This document shows, piece by piece, positions 11,581 through 23,711 of a stretch of DNA of 64,000 bases. Below the pieces are notes generated by a model that worked only from the letters and a program-made list of their open reading frames with translations, did no database searches and was not told the origin of the DNA. The stretch spans positions 10,909,646 through 10,973,645 of the forward strand of contig NC_060118.1 in the NCBI RefSeq assembly GCF_021155765.1, read 5' to 3'. How positions within the stretch are numbered: the first letter of the stretch is position 1; each line of letters starts with the position of its first letter. Position numbers and translations under genes: made by a program. Origin of the DNA: Diprion similis. Taxonomy: Eukaryota > Arthropoda > Insecta > Hymenoptera > Diprionidae.

Positions 11581-11705
11581 AAAAAAAAAAAAAAAAAAGT
11601 TACCGTTATAGGATTAATTATTCAATCACGAGGTTGCAATATATAATATTTCGTAAGCTGAGTTAATGAAAGATAAATATTTTCGGCTGACCTGATTCCT
11701 CGTGA

Positions 11706-12091
11706 TTAAGGGGAGACTACATCGAAATTTTGATAGTATCGAGTTTTTGATTTTAGAAAGGATTAAATAAAATGTGATAAAAAAATTGCTCCCAACAAAA
11801 AAATTTTGGTAATGGTAGTACGTGTTGCAAAAAAAAAAAAAAAAAATTTTCAATCTCCCGTGACGAAAATGTACGCGCAATGAACTTTTGGCAGAAAATT
11901 TCCAGCGTATCGCTCCCAAAATTTTTTTCCGTATACACTTTCATTATAGGAGATTGAATTTTTTTTTTTCAGGACACGTACTACCGTAGTCTAAATTTTT
12001 TTGGAAGGGATATTTGATCGGATTTTTTTTTAGTCATTTGAAAAACGAAAAACTCGATATTACCGAAATTTCACCAAAGTTCCCCCCTTAA
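11706..12091. mobile_element. TTAA-bounded foldback MITE, 386 bp
   Basis: TTAA at 11706-11709 and TTAA at 12088-12091 bound two arms of about 148 bp that are reverse complements of each other. Paired landmarks are TATCGAGTTTTT with AAAAACTCGATA, GGTAGTACGTGT with ACACGTACTACC (one base different), and CAATCTCC with GGAGATTG. The unpaired centre is about 11858-11939. TTAA targets are typical of piggyBac-type transposition, so a piggyBac-mobilised non-autonomous element is the likeliest class. No transposase is encoded. Confidence 0.75.
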
Positions 12092-14513
12092 GGGGATTAG
12101 AGATTTCCGCATCTCTGGACGGAGTTGCTTACCTACACCGAAATCTGGTCCACGACTCATCAGCATTCCTTTCATGCATCGAATAGAGCACGTTTCAACG
12201 TTCAAGCTTGCCATGCGTTCGTCATTAATCAAGATCATCTTCTACGATATAATGGTCCAGCGTGTTTGAATCACGGCCGAGTCATGATGCTGATGCTGCC
12301 GTCTGCTCACACTCTTCCTACTAATTATCAATCAGCATTCACCGTTTTGCCGATGCGATGTTACTCAATATAATAATTATCTATCGAAATAACTAGAATT
12401 TCATCATAAATAATAAATTGAAAAAAATAAAAATTCAATTTTTATATTTTTACATTTAAATAATAAATTATAAATCTTAATATTATACCTATTTTTATAA
12501 TAATAATAACAATAAAAGGTAAAGTTTTCAAATAGAAAGGTACAATAATAAAATAACTAAATACAAGGTAATAATAATTAACTAAATAATGAAACCCCTA
12601 TAATAACTATTATTACCATTAACTATATAGAATTATTCAAATTTAAATCACAGTCATTAAAAAAATTTTAAAACACTTTTTATAAAAAAATCGTTTTTGC
12701 TTTCCTTTTATTTTTTTTCCTGTGGGAAGGGGGGGGGGGGGGGGGGGAGTTACACACTTTTTTGAACTTCCTGTTCGACGATTTTGAACCAAATCGTTGT
12801 GCTGGAAGTAAAAAAATTGCAAAAAAAAAACAAAAAAACACGTCTGTCACATAGTATTAATCATTTGTTGTACTTTTCTACACTGTGAACGTGTGACATT
12901 GGCTCGGTCTTGACCTTATTTATACCGGAGCACCGAGTTACATATATACACGCACACGTTAACATGCTAATGACACCTTCCCGCATTTGCAACGATTATC
13001 ATATTCACCCGTCTTAGACTTGAAGAATGAAGAATGATTGATTTTTCTCTAGGATAGAATACTTCTACAACCTTTTACAGTCTCTTCCCAAATTTCTTGT
13101 CACTCTCGGCATAATTAAGACAAGAAAAATTTTTACCAAGGACTTTAGAAACGCGTCTAGTTGTGAGCCTCGGAGTGACCCATAAAAATGAAGTTTTATC
13201 CAAATAGGGAGTAAAAGAAAAAAATTAATAAAAATGAAGTTAAAACAAAAGGAGCGAAAAAAAAAACCGAATAAAAAAAATGTTGACAAAAAGGAGAAGA
13301 AAGAAGATCTTCTAGAGTTACATAAAAATAAAATTTTTTGTGACGCCGTATTAAGCGGAACGGTTTAAAAATCGATCCGTTTTGTTCCAATTCCTTCGAA
13401 CTCGCTTTTGTGTTCTTTACGTTTCGCTTATTATTATTATTATTATTATTTTTCAACCTCTCTCATCCCACACTAATTTCAAGATTTCAATAACAGAGAC
13501 GGATGACTTGGAAGGTGGGCATGTAACATCGATCGAAATAATGGCGTTACACTTACTTAATACGTGCAGCAACGTACGTGTTTCATAATCGCTAAACGAG
13601 CATTATACAAACGTCCGATATTATTGCCCCATGCCTTGGGGCTGACAACGCGTTGCAAATTCATGCGCTGCTTATTTTCCTGCGGGATATAATGAAATGA
13701 AATGAACCGACGAAAAGCAATTCTTGTAACGATTTGTCGTTTGCGCTGTGAATTCGAATCGCAAATTTTTTAATAATCTACTTACAAAATGACGAGGAAA
13801 TAGCTGCAGAGAATTCCTGTCGTTAGAGGAAATAATAAATGGAACCATGAACATCCGTCGACGATTGAAACGCATTTACTTGAATTTCTAAAAACGATGA
13901 TGGCGCGTTTGATCGAGATTCTGTGTTCTTTCATATGGAGAAAACGATAAACGCGTGTTTTTGACCCGGCAAAAGAGGATTTGATGAAAGTGAGAAGAAG
14001 GAACGAATTAATCACTTCGACGTTCTTTGAATCACCTGATCTTGGAGACGACAATGAGAATCAAATATCAAAAGAGAACTTCCCTCGTCTCTTAAGGATG
14101 AAAGAAAATTCTCGTCCATTTTTAGCAAGCGTATAAATTTTCCCTCGAAGAAGTGGAATGTGAGAGGATTAAACAAGGGCACGAATCCCCATAAGAACCT
14201 TGAAATTACGTCAGACATCTAGTGTGGGTCGTCTTAAGCTCGTCTGTCTGACGAAGATGAGCCATCGGCACCGCGTTACGCCATCGCGTATTGCCGAATA
14301 CAGATCACTTTCGCCAGTGAGTGAGATACCTAGGCCTATACGGAGATGCCTAATGAAACGCAAAAATGAGAGCAGCGAGAAAAAGACAACAAGGTAGACG
14401 AGGATGATGAGAAAAAGGGTAAAAAACATGGGAGAACCACGATGGTGGGGCACCTTAACCGCCAAATCGAACCGCCGAAGAACCACCGCCAAAACGCAGC
14501 TGCGGATCTCCAC
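12092..14513. other. Intergenic: AT-rich, low complexity, G tract
   Basis: No supported gene. About 12380-12660 is a very AT-rich low-complexity stretch of AATAAT-type triplets. A run of 19 G lies at 12729-12747. An (ATT)n tract lies near 13430-13450. Open frames here are short and lack any family match. Confidence 0.5.
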
Positions 14514-14550
14514 TATATAAGTCGAGACTTTTTCACCAAACCACATCAGA
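14514..14550 (+). promoter_or_regulatory. TATA box and initiator of CPAP1 gene 2
   Basis: TATATAAG at 14514-14521 is followed 32 bp later by the initiator TCAGA at 14546. This places transcription start about 70 bp before the ATG with an uninterrupted leader, the cleanest promoter in the window. Confidence 0.75.
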
Positions 14551-14615
14551 AGCCCAACAAGCTCTTCGTCTCACAGTTCTTTCCATTCAACTTCGAGTTT
14601 TAGAAAACGGCTAAA

Positions 14616-15600
14616 ATGGCTCTCAGGTTCAGCCTCGTGATTCTCGGCTTCGTCGCCATCGTCAAGGTCAGATTTTAAACTCTTTAACAAAACGTTCTTC
14701 CGACTTCTTCCCTAACTTCATCGTACTTCTGTTATTCTAGGCGCAGGAGGGATACCCTAGAGAAAACCCATCCGATCGTCTAGGATACAACTACAATGGT
14801 AACGAAGAGGAATCGGTTTCTGGTGGTGAAATACCCGGAGAAGCTGGCAAGGACTATCCAGTCTTTGCTGAGGTACCGGAAACGCGTTTCGCATGTGACC
14901 AACAACAGTTCCCGGGCTACTACGCCGACCCTGAAGCCCAGTGCCAGGTCTTCCACATCTGCCAGTCAGGTGGACGTAAGGACTCTTTCCTCTGCCCTAA
15001 CGGAACCATCTTCAACCAGGAAAAGCTCGTCTGTGATTGGTGGTACAACTTCGACTGTGCCCAGGCTCAGAACTTCTACTCCATAAACGAAGCCATCGTC
15101 AGAGCCATGGAAGAGGCGGACAGGTAAGAAATGGTGCCAATTCGGAAGGTCAACATCAAATGGTGTTGGATTTAGACCAAATCTGGGCTCCAATGACTGG
15201 ACTTTACTTTTGACCACATACTGATCTACGATTTCTTAACTTCTTTAGACTCGCAGCCGAGAAGAAGGCCGCCGAAGGCTACCGGTATTCCTCGCCATCA
15301 TCTGGTGGCCTCAAAAACGAACAGCAGAAGCCGCAAGGACCTTCTTCTGACTTTGATTCCGTCGTTGTTGAGGCTGCAAGAACGGCAGCGAATCGCGCTC
15401 AGGTTCCTCAAGCCCAACGTCCAGTCTACGACAGACCGGAAGTTCTCAGACGCCAACCGACTCCGGCTTATCCCGGGGCATCTCAGATCACCGCCGCCAT
15501 TTTCGAACAGCAACCCAACGCTCCCAGGGACTCTGGAGCTCCTGCTCAAGAACCATCCAGCAAATATCTTCCAGCACAATATCAGGCTGGTCAATACTAA
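14616..15600 (+). CDS. CPAP1-type cuticle protein 2: one chitin-binding Peritrophin-A domain (261 aa)
   Basis: Three exons, 14616-14666, 14741-15123 and 15249-15600, join through AAG|GTCAGA, TTCTAG, AG|GTAAGA and CTTTAG junctions to 261 residues. Residues 1-18 are a signal peptide (MALRFSLVILGFVAIVK plus A), with cleavage expected before QEG. A short acidic spacer leads to the family signature IPGEAGKDYPVF and then a six-cysteine domain (C69, C85, C91, C102, C115, C123; spacing 15-5-10-12-7) with the aromatic chitin-contact run CDWWYNFDC. The tail, residues 124-261, begins with a probable helix rich in Ala, Glu and Arg and ends in Ala/Gln/Pro-rich sequence. It is a secreted chitin-binding cuticle protein. 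Unlike gene 1, the domain is not interrupted by an intron. The poly(A) signal is at 15921-15930. Confidence 0.93.
14662..14670 (+). promoter_or_regulatory. Perfect FTZ-F1-type half site at the exon 1 donor of CPAP1 gene 2
   Basis: TCAAGGTCA at 14662-14670 matches the nuclear receptor monomer site recognised by FTZ-F1/SF-1 family proteins, which regulate many cuticle genes at moults. It coincides with the splice donor (AAG|GTCAGA), so it may be a chance match. Confidence 0.25.
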
Positions 15601-15920
15601 GTTCGTCAAATCTGCACGGTGTGGCGGGGAAAAAATATTCGGTAGTTGGAATCGATAGTTCATGTCAACCATAATCTGATAATGATGATACTACTTTTTT
15701 TGGAAATTTAAACTTAGATTGCTGCTCTTTTCTCCAACAAGTTTCAAAATCAGCAAATCTTATCAAATCTATTTTGAAACCAAGATCTTCTCTCTTCTAG
15801 ATATTTTTTCCCTTTCCATCGATATCTCGTATATTTGTATATTTGTATTATCTATATATTTATATATGTATATATATATATACGTATGTACAGATGTAGA
15901 GTAAATATATAGTTGCCAGT

Positions 15921-15930
15921 AATAAATAAA
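15921..15930 (+). terminator. Poly(A) signal of CPAP1 gene 2
   Basis: Two overlapping AATAAA hexamers (AATAAATAAA) lie about 320 bp after the stop codon; the 3' UTR contains AT-dinucleotide runs. Confidence 0.6.
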
Positions 15931-18048
15931 TTTCAGACAAAATCAAACCCTTATATAATTTTCTCGAAAGTCCAATACTCATCCTATTTTATCATCCACC
16001 AGCAAGATGGTTTGAACCACGATTTCCATTCAACCACGAACTTCACGTGAGGAAATATTGACTCTGAATTATTCCAGAATTTCCTCGATGCAAATGATTC
16101 CGCTTGAATTACTTCATGGGTTTGAAATGCAGAACAGTTTCGTATCCGTGTGTTATAGAAACGGTTTTCCAAGGGAATAGAACCGTTTTAAAACGAGCCG
16201 GTAGCCGAGCAATTTGCTTCAATTTCATGGTAGACTTCGTACCGAAAACGGCAAAGTAGTAGTGTACCTAGTTGGCATTGAAAGGAAAGACGGACGGTAC
16301 CCAACTCAAAAGGTGCTCGAGCTTTATTCAAGTACCAATTTGCGCAACTTGAACGAATTCACTTAACTGAACGAGTGCACGAAGAGCAGCCGCGTATTCA
16401 ACCTTGCAAATTACCTCGCAATTTTTCTGGTTCCTCGCAATAGCAATTGCAATAGATAAGCAATTTTGAGATTTTCATAATTTTTTTCTTCCATTTATCT
16501 TGTTTAAAATTCATACCCTGATGGACTGCATATTTGCTATAACGAAGAAGAGCAAATAGTCGTAATTGTTTAACTACACATCCATCATCGCGTTGATAAA
16601 TTGCTAGAATTTATCCTAACCTTGACGCTATTATAAACTATTATGTGTTTGCATTGGCGTGTAGAAGACTCGCGCCGTTTAAACATCCACTTTCAGTTTC
16701 TAATCACACGCTCGAGTTCCGCTCGAACGACAATTGCAGCCTTGTCACTCGCGGATGACCTTATCTAAGTATATAATGATGCGACTCAATAGAGATAGTA
16801 TAAATCAAGTTCTGATCACCAAATGCTTCCATTGATCAAACAGCTTTTACAAACTGTATCAAGGCTCAACGATCCTCTCATAATTCAACCCCATAACGAA
16901 TCTGCGCAGATTCGCTGCTCGGCCTGCGAGCGTTACAAATAATTACTAATCAGTGTGTGCAGCGGTATATATACATACGATGATTATGTCACCACGCTTT
17001 GTTGCAATTGCACAGCAGCTTGTAGTGCGATTGCAGTGTACGTGCTGCAACCTTGACTGTTCTAACTTGAGCGCGACGCGATTTCCTACATGAGCTGCAC
17101 TGTATGCAGGAGGTGCACTTTGATTGTGGGACAAGTGCTGCACCGCGTACAGTCAAGTGCCAATAAAATTGTCTAGGCTAGGCCACGCGACAAGGCGAAA
17201 AGTGGTGGGGATCAACCGCACTGGTAGAAAACCACCTACGTCTACAACCTGATGCACTTCTATCTCCCTTCCTTCTCTCTATGAATCTATTGTCGTCGTG
17301 GGTGCACGCACTGCACATTTATCAAGCCCCTGAATTCCGCCGCCGGACTTAACATTGCAAGCTCTGATCAGGTTATCGTTACAGTTGGTTGCTGGCCTAG
17401 GCCTAGTGCAGTTCAGAAATGGAGCGTCGATCTGTGTCAGGTACGCCGCGGAAAACATACCGATCATCCCCAATCCCAACGCATCCCCAATCGCGGTTCA
17501 TCCATTTTCGAATGTGTATTTTCATCCTCTCAACGGATCTCCTCCCTCTGACCTGAAGAGAGATCATCGTCAACGTCATAACACGCCTCTCGACCTCGAG
17601 CTATTCTAGTTTTGGTAGATTGACAATTTTCCTCTGACTTCGGTCGTCAAGGGTTGAACGAGACATCGCGAAGCCTGCGAATTAGGACGATTTAATATTT
17701 GATGACGGATTTAACTTCGTTTTCCTCGTTGCTAGTTTCACGTGCTAGTTTCGTCGGTCTTCGCTGTTATCTTCTGCGGTTGAATAACGTGCTCAATGAC
17801 AGTTTCTACCATTTAAACTCAATCATGCAATTATAGATATACGTACCAACGTGCAATGCAGGTGGAGACCGCGCGTTCAAACCGTTGCCCTTGGACCTCG
17901 TTACACTCGAACGAAGGACGTAAGACAAAAAATTTGTATACTCCTCAGCTATATATGCACTCGGGTTGCGTTTAAAGTAGCAAAAAGAAATCCTTACGTT
18001 TCATTTATCACTGACTATCGTCGGTCCGCGGTTTTGACAGACTGATAC
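15931..18048. other. Intergenic between CPAP1 gene 2 and EcKL kinase A
   Basis: No supported gene. TATAAAT at 16799-16805 and TATATATG at 17950-17957 could be promoter elements for the kinase downstream, but neither has a clear initiator at the right distance. An acceptor-like TTTTGACAG ends at 18040, eight bases before the kinase ATG, so a non-coding leader exon may lie in this stretch. Open frames at 17279-17609 on both strands have no recognisable product. Confidence 0.4.
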
Positions 18049-19768
18049 ATGGCCGAACTCGTTCATTGGTTCTCCACAGATCTGATAAGCCAGTTTGAGC
18101 CCTTATTGCGGAGATTCGAGGACGACGATGGCCTGGTAATCACGGAAGCGACAGAGGAAGCCGGGTGCAAGGTGGGCGACAACTACATGTCCGTCGTTAT
18201 GCGAGCGACCGTGAAGGGGTCGCGTGGAAATGGAACAAGTCAGTAATCTAGGGCGTCGTGTCTTTCACCTTGACAAGTTGCGCAACTCGGCTGCAATTGC
18301 AACGAGTATAATAAATCAAAAGCAAATCAGTCGAAGAAAATGGGTTCAGAACTAATTGCGTCTGAACAACGATTTGAGAGTATCAAAAAGACACATTAAG
18401 GTTCCAAGTGGTGGACATTTTCTCAGATAAACTTTGCACGAAAACACATCGATTCTGATTCGTGTTCAAAATGATGAGTAAACACTTTGTCGATACACTA
18501 TCTTCACTCTCTGGTAGTAGAGATTAGGAGCACCGATTGTCCCCTTACGGGAACAACGTTCGATGCTTCATTATCACATCATTTGTTTTCTTTTAATTTC
18601 CGGTCAACCTACCGCAAGGCTACGCCAAATCGATAGTGACCAAGTACCTACCTCATCACCGAGAAATTACCCTGATCTTCAGGACAGCCGATCTGTTCAA
18701 GAACGAGAGTTACTTCTACGAACGACTTCTACCTCTGTTTGGGGACTTGGGACCGACCTGCATCCACGCTGATGGAGACAAAATTTTAATGGAGGACCTG
18801 AAACACCTCGGATACTCGGTCCTCGAACGACGAGAACTTCTCGATCTCGATCACAGCTTGGCCACTGTCAGAGTAAGTGCGATAAAAGGTCAGTCATGTT
18901 TGGAGTGCGGTTCAAAAGTCGGTTGACCTGGTCGTGTTTCGGAACTCTCGTTCTCACTGTATTCTCAAATTGGTTAATACCGATCTGTTTTCAGATCCTG
19001 GGTCGATTACACGCCTCGAGTTTGGCGCTGAAGTTGCGAGATCCTCAGCGGTTCGAGGAGCTAGTGAGCCCGCTTACGGAGGCGATCTTCCCTCAGGACA
19101 CGAGGCCCAGTCTGGGAGTGTCGATAAATGATTGCGTGAAGATAGCCGTGGCTCAGCTGCAATCGATCGAGCCGAAGAGCGAGGAGCTCGAGATCGGCAT
19201 ACAGTTCCTGAAGAGCTTTGGTGAGAGCGTCTACTCGGAGGTGCAGAAGCTGGTGGTCCCTGGTCAGGGCGAGTTTGATGTGTTGACCCACGGTGACTGC
19301 TGGAACAACAACATCATGTTCAAGCATGACAATGCCGGCAGAGTGGTGGACGTGAAGCTCGTCGACTTCCAAATAACTCGGCATGTTTCACCGGCTGTTG
19401 ATTTTCACTACTTCGTTTATTCCAGCCCCAAGTCCTCCGTAGTTGAAGATAACTATGACGACCTTGTCCAGGCCTACCATTCCGCCTTCGCCGAGACCCT
19501 CGAGAGGAAGTCTGTTCCACTGGAAGCCCGCCAAAGACTAAGTCTTGAGTGGTTCAACGACGAGCTCAGGAAATGTGCCAAGTACGGAATATTCACCGCA
19601 TGTTGGATCATCCAAGCCATTCTTGCCGAGGAACAGGACACCGTGAATATGGACCACGTCACCATAGATTTCATGAAGGATTTCATGAACAGGCACATTC
19701 AGGTCAAGCCTAAAGTCGCTGAGAGGCTCAAGTGCTTACTTGTTCATTATGTACGTAGGTACATTTAG
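18049..19768 (+). CDS. Ecdysteroid-kinase-like (EcKL/CHK) small-molecule kinase A (405 aa)
   Basis: Exons 18049-18238, 18619-18872 and 18995-19768 join in phases 1 and 0 to give 405 residues, the usual length for the EcKinase family. The N-lobe has the glycine-loop equivalent G-D-N-Y-M-S (about residues 43-48) and SYAKSIVTKYLP, where the family's ATP-contacting lysine sits. A conserved FKNESYFYERLLPLF segment follows. The C-lobe carries the Brenner motif HGDCWNNN (H247, D249, N254) and the metal-binding DFQ (D272-Q274), so all catalytic elements are present. The protein has no signal peptide or membrane segment and should be cytosolic. Characterised relatives phosphorylate ecdysteroids at C-22 or detoxify plant compounds; the substrate of this one cannot be read from sequence. 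It sits 0.7 kb upstream of a paralogue. Confidence 0.92.
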
Positions 19769-20137
19769 GAAAGTGGAATTCCATGCGGCATGATGGATCA
19801 TGTGCTGTGGCATTTTTGAAATGGTGGTGGTGGTCACCGGTGTTCTTAAACAATTCGGACAGGTTGATGGGGGATGGAAATGGAATGGAAATCAATGCGT
19901 TTTTGGTGGGACCAGAAAAGAAACGCTGATGAAGTGATTCGAAAATTTCCAAAGCAAATGGAACGATTACTTGACGTGTACATATTTGAAAAGTTGGTGT
20001 GTCTTTGAACTGGTGAAGCAACTGATCTTTTCATCGCCGAGATAAATTCCAGAGAATCAATGGACCATGAAACGACAAATCTTCTCTTTCCACTCACAAT
20101 TCTTGCGATTTAATGCTGTAAATAAGGATTTGAAATT

Positions 20138-20143
20138 AATAAA
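20138..20143 (+). terminator. Poly(A) signal of EcKL kinase A
   Basis: AATAAA about 370 bp after the stop codon and about 310 bp before the next gene's TATA box, so the 3' end is well bounded. Confidence 0.55.
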
Positions 20144-20456
20144 TATCTGTCATAATGAATTGGCTTTGCAATAGAATGAATTTTTGTTCCCGACCATTGG
20201 CCGAATTCCCGTGATTCCGTGACAGTTTTTTTTAAATCTTGATCGTTGAATTCGAGTGAATCGCACTCTCGCACTGATTAGTCCGATACTGCAAAATTAT
20301 CGATTTTCATGGACTACGGGTCGATGAACGACAAAAGTTATCTCTACAGCTTTGAAGGCACATCTAATCGCGCAACTGACTACGTGAGATCTAAATGACG
20401 GTCAGAGCTACGCCCGTGCATATAATAGGACAGTTGCTCGTTCGAAAAGCAGCAGG

Positions 20457-20531
20457 TATATAAGTGTGAGCAGCTCGTCACCGTCACTGCAATCTGCAAT
20501 TTCAATTACCGGATTTTTTATACTAGCGCAG
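20457..20531 (+). promoter_or_regulatory. TATA box and non-coding first exon of EcKL kinase B
   Basis: TATATAAG at 20457-20464 is followed by TCACT at 20484, a possible initiator, and by a strong donor CAG|GTAAGT at 20531/20532. An acceptor CGCTTTAG ends at 21510, nine bases upstream of the ATG-bearing exon. An additional 5' UTR exon (about 21368-21447, between CAACAG and CAG|GTAATA) is possible. Confidence 0.55.
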
Positions 20532-21518
20532 GTAAGTTCTTCCGCCTCTATTTCACCTTCCGATAAACCGAAAATTAATATCTCAAAGATCAATTCGCTC
20601 GAACGTTCTAATTGCAAGCGGTTACTCAATAACTGAAGTGCATTAGCGCCCCTTTCTACGCGGTTTACGCAACACATAAGCGTCGATGTACGATCGGTTG
20701 CTCGACGCAGGCGCAAAGTCGAACTTTAACCTTTAGCATACGGTCATTGATCAATCAACGTTTTACTTTAATTTGGTTCAATGTTTTGGACTGTAGATAA
20801 ATTTTATACAGAAAAAAAGATTTTTAGAAATTACTCAGACTCCGGTCCTCTAAGGGTTAATTCGAATTCTCAAAGAGAACAAAAAAAGGGGGGAAACGAT
20901 TCGACGCGAGCGATGTAACAAAGAAAATTTTTACTCAATGCCAATTTATGTTGACTCTTTTCGCGTTTTTAAATAAGATTTTAATTATGTTTGTTCAGCT
21001 TAGAATCAGTGGATTTCGGTCAGAGGTAAACGAACGTAACAGTCGACTACAACGGATTGTATACATCGTTGATTTGTGGAACCGTACCAGTTTAGCTGAG
21101 CAAAGGTTCGCCGATAATCGGTTTGACAACAAATCGAACTTAAAGGTCGTGGAAATATCCGAAATCACAATATTTCGAAGCAGTAACTTGCACGCCATCA
21201 AACTATCAGGTGATTGGTTATCGAGAGACGTGTTAGTCGGCAGAATTTTTAATGAAATTTTAACTTTAACCCGATATTGAATTCAACTAAGTATTTTTAA
21301 TCCCTTGACTCGGTTTAGAACATATAAATTCATCTATTCAATCATTCGAAAGTTTTTCAAGTCAACAGAATTTGGAAAAAAATTAATCCACTGGAGCAGA
21401 AGTTCGAGAAGAAGAGCAACGAGATTGAGAAACGACCGGAGAAAGCAGGTAATAATGTAACCAGAGTGTGAAGAAGAAGTAAATCATCGATAACAATTAA
21501 ATCGCTTTAGCCAAAACC

Positions 21519-23711
21519 ATGGACCTTCAGTTTTTGCAACAAGTACTGCGAAAGTGGGAAAAGGATTCACGCCTTGAACTGACCTCGGTCAATGAGACTC
21601 CGGCTTGCGGGCTCGGCATCAACTTCATGTCGGTGGTAAATAGAATCTGCGCAAAAGGAAAACGCGGTGACGGTTCGCGTAAGTAAGCCTGAAACAGTAA
21701 AACGCATCCCTGGTTAAGAGGGACCACATGCACCTCTCTGAAGATTCTTAAACTATCCGTTCAGAGGTCAAAAGTGTTTCATAAGTCACAAAAATGGGTA
21801 TCCAGCAGTTTCTAATTCAGTAACCCCCTCACCCCTTTCTGGGGGGTAAAAAAATTGTTATGATTTACTATTCTTAACCCCGAAGTAAGACGTTTCACCA
21901 ATTCAAAGCTATCATATATTATTATTTGAAAGGAAGATCTCGATAGTTAGACGGCTATTCAGACAAATTTTTCTCAAAACATGCTCGAAAATAGTAGAAG
22001 AATGGCGAAGAAATGTGAAAATTATCATTTTCAACATGGCGTATAAATGGAATAAATCTGAAATAATTCGTAGGGGTGAAATATGCCTGAAGTAATGGAA
22101 TAAGAAAAAGAAGGGTCTTGTAACATCGATTAGATTTCGAAATGTAACGATTTTTTGCTTTTACGAATTTTTTCCTGACTTCGGGAATGACCAAAATAAT
22201 TTCCAGAAGAGGTCTTTCTGTTATACGTACCCATCATTTCTTCCATGAGAATCCATGCAGTGAGTCTTAAGATAAGAAATCGAATGCACAGACTCTCTTT
22301 TTTTGATCCCTTGGAAACAGAGGATGAAGTTATTGAGTTATGAATCGGTGGAGCCACGTTCTTGTGATCTAGAAATTTTTTTTTGAAGGGATAGTTTGGG
22401 ATATCCTTTCTATATACCAACTATGTTTCATCGATTACAGTAACAAATAAGAACGACGCCATTTGTTGTAGCGTACGAAGTCAGCCTGATAACGAAGAAA
22501 GTTCTAGATGACGAGTGTCATCAGATGGTATTTAAGAGCTTCGAGATATTTTTGAACGAAGTAAAAGCGTACAAAGCGTTATCTCACCTCCTTGGCGAGA
22601 ACCAGAAGCTGATACCAAACTGTCTCCACGCTGAAGATGATCTGTTAATACTGGAGGACATGAAGGACCAGGGATTCACGATGCTCGACAAGAGAAAGGG
22701 TCTCGATATCGATCACGCGATACTTGTGATGAAGGTGAGATGCTCTTTTAACCGTTTTAACAGTGTCCGTGAAGCTCACTTTGAATCTTCTCTTCGTACA
22801 CAAAGACATTTATAATTCTTTCAGGCCCTCGCTGAATTCCACGCCGCGTCTTTGATCCTGGAGTACAACGAGCCGGAAAAGTACTCTGAAATACGTAACG
22901 AGATCAGAGAAGTACTATTTCCGCCGGACGGTGATCACGAGGGGATCAAAGCCATGATCACAGCCCTTCCAACGCTCATGATGTTCTACCTGAAGGTCAG
23001 TGCCACCCCCGAAGATGATCACGCCAAGGAAATGGCCTACTTCGAGGACAAGTCCGAGAAGATGTACAACATGCTGAAGGTCAGTTAAAAAAAAAGAAAA
23101 AGAAAATTAAGTGAATTAGTTGAAAAAGCTGAATGTACCTGTAATATCAATCAAAGAATTCACCAACGCTTCGATCTACGTCGTTTCAGGAGATAATAAA
23201 GCCGAAAAAATTTGCCGTGATGTGCGCAGGCGATTGTTGGATAACGAATCTGCTCTTCAAGTACAAGGAAAATAACAACGATAGTCGATCGGTGTCGGAG
23301 GTGCGACTGCTGGACTTTCAGGGCGCGAGATTCGCTTCGGTGGCCATCGACGTCCTCTACTTTCTCCACACGAGCGTCGATCACATGGTGATAGAGGAGC
23401 GGCTCGAAGATCTTTTGCAGGCCTACCACACGGTGTTCATTTCCAGACTGTCTTCGATCCCCGAAAAAACGCGCGACCAACTCTCGATCGAATGGCTGAG
23501 GAACGAGCTCAAGACTCACGAGCTCTACGGCTTCTTCATGGCCCTCTGGATCGCCCCGGCAACAACCCTGAACGAAGAACACACCATAGACGGTGTAACC
23601 GTCGCCTCGGTATCCGCCGGAAATAATCACACTCCGGAATATATGCAGGACAAATTGTCCGTTGCTCTTTTGACCAAGGTTCACGAAAAGTGCAAGTACT
23701 TTCTGAAATAG
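21519..23711 (+). CDS. Ecdysteroid-kinase-like (EcKL/CHK) kinase B with altered Brenner motif (399 aa)
   Basis: Exons 21519-21678, 22472-22734, 22825-23079 and 23190-23711 join in phases 1, 0 and 0 to give 399 residues. The first two introns fall at the same places as in kinase A; the third, just before the catalytic loop, is unique to B. The glycine-loop equivalent GINFMS, the SLITKK lysine region, LLDFQ (D268) and the C-terminal aromatic-rich lobe are conserved. The Brenner motif reads CAGDCWITN instead of HGDxWxxN: the histidine is alanine (A239) while the catalytic aspartate (D241) and asparagine (N246) remain. Activity may be retained or altered; every exon is open, so it is not an obvious pseudogene. 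It is expected to be cytosolic, with substrate unknown. The large first coding intron (about 0.8 kb) holds no recognised gene. Confidence 0.9.

Noticed and set aside
12125-12373. 82-aa ORF after the foldback MITE
   Set aside because: No domain, no signal peptide, no splice or promoter evidence; adjacent to low-complexity AT DNA.
16799-16830. TATAAAT as promoter of EcKL kinase A
   Set aside because: No clear initiator at the right spacing and the leader would need an undetected intron of over 1 kb; left as a possibility only.
21815-21880. CCCCCTCACCCC...GGGGGGT stretch as another copy of the 11277 element
   Set aside because: Only a short G/C-rich motif is shared; no matching second end found.
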